NCBI RefSeq assembly: GCF_023168325.1
Contig: NZ_AP025688.1
Coordinates: 4,092,001-4,156,000, forward strand
Direction: 5' to 3'
DNA: 64,000 nt
Source: Tsukamurella sp. PLM1
Lineage (GTDB): Bacteria > Actinomycetota > Actinomycetes > Mycobacteriales > Mycobacteriaceae
Of the stretch, positions 59,679 to 64,000 are shown piece after piece. Position 1 is the stretch's first letter; every line of letters starts with the position of its first letter. Both the position numbers and the translations under genes were made by a program. The notes beneath the pieces are model-generated. The model had not been told where the DNA came from. It ran no database searches and saw only the letters and a program-made list of their open reading frames with translations.

Positions 59679-59920
59679 CGTCGTACGGCCTCGAGCGTGG
59701 TGCGGACGATCTCGTCCGTGAGCGGTTCCATCGGCTCCTCTGCGCGTATCACCGGAAGCCGCCCACTCGTATCCACGTGCACCTTGGCCGGTGCGATCTC
59801 GATTTCGATGCGCCCGTCTGCGAACGTCACGTCCACTGCCCTCCCCGCAGTCAGCCCCATCGCATCCCGGATCGCCTTCGGCACCACGATCCGCCCCGCG
59901 CCGTCAATGGTGGTTCTCAT
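59675..59920 (-). CDS. vapB: AbrB/SpoVT-type antitoxin
   Basis: An 81-residue antitoxin with an N-terminal swapped-hairpin AbrB fold (MRTTIDGAGRIVVPKAIRDA, GRAVDVTFADGRIEIE) and an acidic tail (EEPMEPLTDEIVRTTLEAVR) that would bind VapC. It probably binds the TACCAT repeats just upstream and represses the pair. Confidence 0.88.
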   Translation of the reverse strand: MRTTIDGAGRIVVPKAIRDAMGLTAGRAVDVTFADGRIEIEIAPAKVHVDTSGRLPVIRAEEPMEPLTDEIVRTTLEAVRR

Positions 59921-59948
59921 ACCATTTTTCTACCATCTTTCCTGCCAT
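59920..59948 (-). promoter_or_regulatory. Spaced TACCAT operator repeats
   Basis: TACCAT at 59920-59925 and 59931-59936 and TGCCAT at 59943-59948 on the + strand, at 11- and 12-base intervals (one helical turn), just upstream of the antitoxin ATG. AT-rich compared with surroundings. Confidence 0.5.
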
Positions 59949-60033
59949 GTTTCGATGCGTTCGCACACTCGCGGAAGTACCCTGGGCGAATGCCCGATTC
60001 CCCGCTCGTGCCGGACCGCGTACGGTGACTGAC

Positions 60034-60726
60034 TCAGTCCACCGGGATGGTGGTGGTGCCGAGGACGTCGCCGAGCTGCCACGGGTCGAGGCCGTTGGCG
60101 GCGTTCATGTCGCACCGCACCCGGCCGTAGCCCTCGGGCAGCCCGTTCCCGTAGCCGCTGCCGTCGGTGTACTGGTGGATCACGAAGCGCCGCTTCAACT
60201 CCGGGGCGCGGGTGAAGTCCGGCGGCGCGCCGTACGAGGGGACCACGAACGGCATGTCGGGCAGCGCCGGCCAGATGCCGATGTCGTTCGGGTTGAGGTA
60301 GCCGATGCACCGGGTGAGCCGCTCGCCACCGCCGCGCCACTCGGCCGCGCCCCGGGCGAACCCGTTGAACGCGTGCGAATGGTCGCCCACGATCTGCCCG
60401 CCCCACGACTCCGCGTCCACCATCGTCACCACGTCGGGCCGGTCCTCGCCCTGCATCTCCAGGTGCACGGCGAGGCTCTCCTCCCAGTTCGGCCGCACCA
60501 CCGCGTACACGATCGCCCCGATGAGCCGCCCGTCGTCGAGCATCCGCCGCACGGTGTCCCAGTTCTCCGTGAAGCGGCGGTCGCGGTAGGTGCCGTCGTT
60601 GGACCGGATCGCCACCCACCGGTACGGGTACTTCTCGGGCAGCGGCGGCTGCCATTCGGAGACGTCCGCGTACAGGGTGTCGCGCTGCAGCCGCGCCGCG
60701 CGCGCCCGCCTCAGCCTCTTCCGCAT
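60034..60726 (-). CDS. GH25-like glycoside hydrolase domain protein
   Basis: A 230-residue protein resembling GH25 muramidases and mycobacteriophage lysin domains: TLYADVSEWQPPLPEKYPYR, RWVAIRSNDGTYRDRRFTEN, IGAIVYAVVRPNWEESLAVH, VVTMVDAESWGGQIVGDHSH and CIGYLNPNDIGIWPALPDMP. The catalytic acidic residues would be D in ADVSEWQ and D/E in VDAESW. No signal peptide, only a basic N-terminus, so it is either exported without one or acts elsewhere. Not clearly phage-linked here. Confidence 0.72.
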   Translation of the reverse strand: MRKRLRRARAARLQRDTLYADVSEWQPPLPEKYPYRWVAIRSNDGTYRDRRFTENWDTVRRMLDDGRLIGAIVYAVVRPNWEESLAVHLEMQGEDRPDVVTMVDAESWGGQIVGDHSHAFNGFARGAAEWRGGGERLTRCIGYLNPNDIGIWPALPDMPFVVPSYGAPPDFTRAPELKRRFVIHQYTDGSGYGNGLPEGYGRVRCDMNAANGLDPWQLGDVLGTTTIPVD

Positions 60727-60751
60727 GGGCGGAACGCTACCCGCGGAACCG

Positions 60752-61639
60752 TCACTCGTCTCGGGTTGTGCCGGCGATGCCGAGCCGTCCGGCGAGGTCG
60801 TCCAGCTGCGCGTCGCCCAGGTCGACATGGACCGTCTCGAGCGCGGCCGCGAGCCCTGCGCGCGAATCGAGCTCCGTCCTGGTCACGTCGCCGTCCGGGC
60901 TGCGGTGCCGGGCCGTGGTGTCGCCGATGGTGATCCGCGAGCCGTCGGCCGGCGCGAGCGCCGCGGCGAAGCCGGCGACGAAGACCGAATCCGGCGCGGT
61001 GGAGATGAACCAGTTCGCCACGATCCGGTCCTTCTCGACGACGCCGCGGAGGTCTAGCCCGTAGAGGTCCTTCCACACGGCACCGTCCGGGGTGTCCAGG
61101 CGGGCCTGGACCATCACGTCCAGGTCGGGGGCGGCCGATGCGTCGACACCCGCCTCGCCGAACGGGATCACGCGATAGTCTCCGTGCGGCGTCTGCTGCG
61201 GATCGCTCCGATTCAGCGCCAGCGGCGCGGTCGGCGTGAGGCCGCCGAGGCCGGTGTCCACGATGTGCTCGACGCCGCCCAGCGTGACGATCGCGACGTT
61301 GTGCGTCCGCGCCGTCGGCCGCCCGTCTCCGGCCAGATACACGCGCCCGAGCGCGTGCCGGGCGGTGAATCCGAGCCGCGGCAGCACGTCCACGTGCAGG
61401 CCCGCGTGCTCCAGGCAGTACCCGCCGCGCCGGCGGTCCGGGTCGAGCAGCTTGTCCGCGAGCGCGCCAGGTTCCAGCGAAACCGGGGCCTCCACGGCGC
61501 CGACGGTGCCGTAGCTCGCGACGTTCTCGAACGGGATGGACGCGACGTGCCGCGCGACGATCTCCGCGAGGGTCGCCGCGTCGGCGCGCACGGCACCGTC
61601 GAACCCGATACGTTCCAGATACCGCTCAGCGACCGCCAT
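60752..61639 (-). CDS. nat: Arylamine N-acetyltransferase
   Basis: A 295-residue NAT that moves acetyl from CoA to arylamines or hydrazines. The catalytic triad is C75 (RGGYCLEHAGL), H113 (TARTHNVAIVTL) and D128 (EHIVDTGLGG). IPFENVASYGTVGAVEA near residue 36 is the family start motif. In mycobacteria NAT acetylates isoniazid. TACGTT 6 bases before the ATG suggests a leaderless start. Confidence 0.92.
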   Translation of the reverse strand: MAVAERYLERIGFDGAVRADAATLAEIVARHVASIPFENVASYGTVGAVEAPVSLEPGALADKLLDPDRRRGGYCLEHAGLHVDVLPRLGFTARHALGRVYLAGDGRPTARTHNVAIVTLGGVEHIVDTGLGGLTPTAPLALNRSDPQQTPHGDYRVIPFGEAGVDASAAPDLDVMVQARLDTPDGAVWKDLYGLDLRGVVEKDRIVANWFISTAPDSVFVAGFAAALAPADGSRITIGDTTARHRSPDGDVTRTELDSRAGLAAALETVHVDLGDAQLDDLAGRLGIAGTTRDE

Positions 61640-61694
61640 GCCACCAACGTACGACCTCGAGTTCGGTCGAGGTCAAGAGGGCGCGGCGCTCCGA

Positions 61695-62072
61695 TCAGGC
61701 CTGCGGGACCGAGCAGGCGGCACCGTCGGCGCCCGTGATCCGCACCCGGGAGACGAACCGCTTGCCCGTGGAACCCTCCAGCGAGAAGCCCGCGGCGCGG
61801 CCCGGCTCGAGGTCCAGGACGAGCACGCTGTTGTCCCACACCCGCGCCTCGCCGTCGGACACCCAGACCGGCACGCCGCGCCCGTCCCCGAGCTCGACGG
61901 TGCCCAGCCGCACGTTGGCATCGCCCACCCGGAACTCGTCGACGGTGAAGACCATGGGCGCGGAGCCGTCGCAGCAGCCGCCGCTCTGGTGGATCAGCAG
62001 CGGGCCGTTCGAGTCCCACAGCTCGGCCAGCATCTCCCGCGCCGCCTGCGTCGATTCCACTCGTTCGTCCAT
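61695..62072 (-). CDS. DUF779 protein
   Basis: A 125-residue member of the DUF779 family, commonly encoded beside NAD-dependent acetaldehyde dehydrogenases. Seen: GPLLIHQSGGCCDGSAPMVF with the double cysteine, VPVWVSDGEARVWDNSVLVL and LEPGRAAGFSLEGSTGKRFV. The ATG at 62072 follows GGAGCGGGA. Here it is about 2.7 kb from the aldehyde dehydrogenase rather than adjacent. Function unknown. Confidence 0.85.
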   Translation of the reverse strand: MDERVESTQAAREMLAELWDSNGPLLIHQSGGCCDGSAPMVFTVDEFRVGDANVRLGTVELGDGRGVPVWVSDGEARVWDNSVLVLDLEPGRAAGFSLEGSTGKRFVSRVRITGADGAACSVPQA

Positions 62073-62438
62073 TCCCGCTCCCGTCGTCTCCTTCGACGGT
62101 AACTCAGCGCACCGCGGTAGACGGGCGCGTTGACATCGCGGCTCGACCCCGCGAGATCCTCGCAATCGACGGGCCCCCGACGCGCCCACTGACACGCAGG
62201 GAGCGGAGTCAACACCGGCCTGCTCCCACCAGGGAGGCGGTGTCCCCGGCGAAATCCGGCGTCCCACCAGCTGCAGTCAGGGGGAGACCAGCTCAGGCCA
62301 GGGAAGCCAGCTCCCACTGGGGAGCGGGATCGCACCCCAGCCGGCTCCCCACTGGGGGATCGCGTCAGCTCACTGCGAGGTCGCGCCCGACTACCGGCTC
62401 GCGCGCTGATTCGGTCGGGTTTCGGGTGGGTGGATGAA
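62073..62438. other. Non-coding stretch with GC-rich dyads
   Basis: No gene can be supported in about 365 bases. It holds three related dyads, CTCCC-ACCA-GGGAG (62223-62236), CTCCC-ACTG-GGGAG (62311-62324) and CTCCCC-ACT-GGGGGA (62345-62359), plus related CAGGGGGAG and CCAGGGAAG pieces between them. Confidence 0.5.
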
Positions 62439-62476
62439 GTCAGGGCCGGTTCCCATCTCTGGAAACCGGCCCTGAC
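62439..62476 (-). terminator. Terminator after the tRNA pair
   Basis: GTCAGGGCCGGTT (62439-62451) pairs perfectly with AACCGGCCCTGAC (62464-62476); 13 bases downstream of the tRNA-Arg 3' end. Confidence 0.8.
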
Positions 62477-62488
62477 CTGCACTTTCTG

Positions 62489-62561
62489 TGCGCCCGAAGG
62501 GATTCGAACCCCTGACCTTCTGATCCGTAGTCAGATGCTCTATCCACTGAGCTACGGGCGC
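62489..62561 (-). tRNA. tRNA-Arg(ACG)
   Basis: 73-base cloverleaf: acceptor GCGCCCG/CGGGCGC, D-arm TAGCTCAGTGGATAGAGC, anticodon ACG in loop CTACGGA, T-loop GTTCGAATC, no encoded CCA. A34 is expected to be deaminated to inosine by TadA (50279). Processed from the same transcript as tRNA-Ser(GCT). Confidence 0.97.
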
Positions 62562-62580
62562 ATACCCATATTCAATTCTC

Positions 62581-62598
62581 GCCGGTCCGAAGACCGGC
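62581..62598 (-). other. Short hairpin between two tRNA genes
   Basis: GCCGGTC-CGAA-GACCGGC, a 7-base stem with a stable tetraloop, between tRNA-Ser(GCT) and tRNA-Arg(ACG). Could be a partial terminator or an RNA-processing mark. Confidence 0.45.
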
Positions 62599-62599
62599 G

Positions 62600-62691
62600 T
62601 GGCGGAGGCGAGAGGATTTGAACCTCCGGTCCGGTGTTGGCCGGACAACTCATTAGCAGTGAGTCCCATTCGGCCGCTCTGGCACGCCTCC
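62600..62691 (-). tRNA. tRNA-Ser(GCT)
   Basis: Class II tRNA: acceptor GGAGGCG/CGCCTCC, anticodon GCT in loop CTGCTAA, long variable arm (TGTCCGGCCAACACCGGACC), T-loop GTTCAAATC, encoded CCA. Reads AGC/AGU. Third serine tRNA of the window. Confidence 0.97.
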
Positions 62692-62807
62692 AAATCGGAC
62701 GCGATGCGCGGGCGAACCTTGCGGGTCACGCGCAACCGCCGAGCAGCTACATTACACAACCGGCTCCCGCTTCACAAAACCCCAGGTGATGGCCGGTCGC
62801 CGCGCTG

Positions 62808-63328
62808 TCACTGCGCCGCCGGGGTGAGCAGTTCCTCCCAGGTCAGGTCGATCCGCACGTCATCGGCCCCGATCATCCGCCGGACGACGCCGCCGGCCAG
62901 CCCCCGCAAGCGCTCGCCACCGTCGAGCATCGTGCGCTCCCGCCCGTCTGCACCGACTGCGACCAGATGCACGTGGACGCCGGCGAGGGCACCGTCAGCG
63001 AGGTCGAGTTCCACATCGGCGACGGCGGCCGACTCGGCGGCGGCACTGTCGGAGATCTCGGCGGTGATCGCCTTCGAGAGGGCCAGCTCGGTCACCGAGA
63101 CCCCGCTCGCGCGGTGGCGATGGGGCGGGATCGGCGAGGCAGTACCGCGATCTGCTGGGCCACGACCTCGCGGAGCCGATCGATCGCGTCCGGCCCCCAA
63201 CGCGGATCGACCTCGGGCGCTTCCTGATCGGGTCCGGCCAGCCCGGCCAGCCGACGCGTCGCGTCGGCTATCCAATCAGTGGCCTGCGCCGGTTCGGCGT
63301 CGCCGCTCTCCACTCGCCTGAAACTCAT
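62808..63328 (-). CDS. Asp23/Gls24-like protein, frameshifted
   Basis: About 173 residues when repaired. The N-terminal part (RVESGDAEPAQATDWIADAT, WGPDAIDRLREVVAQQIAVL) is followed after the G4 run 63122-63125 by ASGVSVTELALSKAITAEIS, LAGVHVHLVAVGADGRERTM and DDVRIDLTWEELLTP, resembling the alkaline-shock Asp23 fold. It lies 71 bases downstream of the sigma factor gene on the same strand and is probably under the same control. Confidence 0.62.
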
Positions 63329-63399
63329 CGCTCCCCCAGTGTGACCACGTCGCGCAGGAATGCACAACGCCCTCGCCTCCGAGGGCCGCGTCGGATCGC

Positions 63400-63960
63400 T
63401 CATGGCCAGTACTCCCCCAGTGCCTCCGCGAGGCGGCGCCGTGTGCGCTGCAGGTGCCCGCGCACCGATCCCTCGGAGGTCCGCAGCACGCTCGCGATCT
63501 CGGCCACGGACAACCCGTCGACCTCGCGGAGCCACCACGCCGCGCGCGCCGGGTAGGGCAGCCGGCCCAGCTCGCGCGACAGAGCGGCCAGGAAGTCCTT
63601 GTCGGTCGCCTGCTCGACGGGGCCGGGCCCACTCGCGACGGCCTCGTCCACCGCCTCCGAATCGACGACGGGCGCACGGCGACGCAGCACGTCAGCGGTC
63701 TTACGGGCGGCGATGGAGAACAGCCACGTGCGCAGGCTGGAGCGGAACGCGAAGTTCGGGAGCGCCTTCCACGCGGCGATGAGCGACTCCTGCACGATGT
63801 CGTCGCAATCGCTCCGCTCGGGCATCGTCTGTGCGACGAAACGATGCAACGCGGGCGCGTGGCGCGCGACGAGCACGTCGAAGGCCACTGCGTCGCCGCG
63901 CTGGGCGCGGCGGGTCAGCGTCTCGTCGGATAGCGACGGCAGCAGCTCTTCGTCGAACAA
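63400..63960 (-). CDS. ECF-type RNA polymerase sigma factor
   Basis: A 186-residue sigma-70 group 4 factor: region 2 (FDVLVARHAPALHRFVAQTM, DCDDIVQESLIAAWKALPNF, RSSLRTWLFSIAARKTADVL) and region 4 (LPYPARAAWWLREVDGLSVA, EIASVLRTSEGSVRGHLQRT). The TTG at 63960 is chosen because AGGAGG (63970-63965) sits 4 bases upstream and a CRP-like site lies just beyond it; a longer frame from GTG 63987 would bury both. No anti-sigma gene with a zinc motif is seen; the Asp23-like gene follows instead. Confidence 0.88.
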   Translation of the reverse strand: MFDEELLPSLSDETLTRRAQRGDAVAFDVLVARHAPALHRFVAQTMPERSDCDDIVQESLIAAWKALPNFAFRSSLRTWLFSIAARKTADVLRRRAPVVDSEAVDEAVASGPGPVEQATDKDFLAALSRELGRLPYPARAAWWLREVDGLSVAEIASVLRTSEGSVRGHLQRTRRRLAEALGEYWP

Positions 63961-63972
63961 CCACCCTCCTGA

Positions 63973-63988
63973 TGTGAGATGGATCACA
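63973..63988. promoter_or_regulatory. Perfect CRP/GlxR consensus site
   Basis: TGTGA-GATGGA-TCACA matches the CRP/GlxR consensus at all ten defined bases. It lies directly upstream of the sigma factor ribosome site, so a repressing or start-proximal role is likely. Confidence 0.65.
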
Positions 63989-64000
63989 TTCGCGTGCCGA

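Noticed and set aside
62223-62359. CRISPR array
   Set aside because: Repeats are only about 14 bases, are palindromic, irregularly spaced and few; no cas gene is present.

Overview
The window is about 70% G+C, densely coded and reads as a mycolate-group actinobacterium (Mycobacteriales), probably Tsukamurella, Gordonia or a relative. Four things support this: a secreted PE-PPE-domain hydrolase, many predicted leaderless genes, short GTG/TTG-started genes with 4-base overlaps, and a gene order that (from memory, not searched) follows the Mycobacterium tuberculosis Rv3712-Rv3731 and Rv3752c-Rv3754 blocks: murT-gatD, recR-ybaB, amidase, SRPBCC, FAD oxidoreductase, CFA-type methyltransferase, dnaX, aminotransferase, SRP RNA, LigD-Pol/LigC, then tadA and tyrA. 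The genus is a guess.

Layout. 1-5.9 kb: partial membrane protein, FAD dehydrogenase with divergent TetR, winged-helix protein, MFS exporter, GntR regulator. 6.0-9.6 kb: compact aromatic-degradation operon (FAH-type hydrolase, extradiol dioxygenase, flavin hydroxylase). 9.6-14.2 kb: LysR/EamA pair, methyltransferase, MurT-GatD, which amidates peptidoglycan lipid II. 14.2-18.1 kb: accessory island with two tandem DUF2786-type genes, a Phd/VapC toxin-antitoxin pair and a possible immunity-gene remnant. 18.1-33.4 kb: DNA repair and housekeeping genes (MGMT, RecR, YbaB, DnaX, RluA-type synthase), cell-wall amidase, lipid methyltransferase, ThrE exporter, GT87 glycosyltransferase, aspartate-type aminotransferase, SRP RNA, tRNA-Ser(GGA). 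33.7-41.5 kb: secreted PE-PPE hydrolase, two lipoproteins, ArsR-SRPBCC operon, NHEJ-type polymerase and ligase. 41.5-49.3 kb: WYL regulator, GluQ-RS, GlxA-type regulator, Tgt and a large MMPL transporter. 50-58.9 kb: tRNA-Ser(CGA), TadA module, TyrA, glycolipid-binding protein, RidA, CocE-type hydrolase, GAF regulator with aldehyde dehydrogenase. 59.2-64 kb: AbrB/VapC toxin-antitoxin pair, GH25-like enzyme, arylamine N-acetyltransferase, DUF779 protein, tRNA-Arg(ACG), tRNA-Ser(GCT), Asp23-like protein and an ECF sigma factor.

The most striking signal is not a gene. The 10-mer GGCACCGTCG occurs 45 times exactly (26 on +, 19 on -), about once per 1.4 kb, where base composition predicts about one copy. 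It falls in several reading frames, which suggests selection on the DNA itself, as for DNA-uptake or protein-recognition sequences. A second unexplained element is a pair of ATGCGY/RCGCAT dyads with identical 37-base spacing, present at 14.3 kb and 59.1 kb.

About 24 genes or gene parts are split by single-base shifts, nearly all at G or C runs of 3-5 and nearly all curable by adding one base. These look like uncorrected long-read homopolymer errors rather than real pseudogenes, so such genes are annotated as whole CDSs with the break noted. No insertion sequence, prophage, rRNA or CRISPR array was seen.
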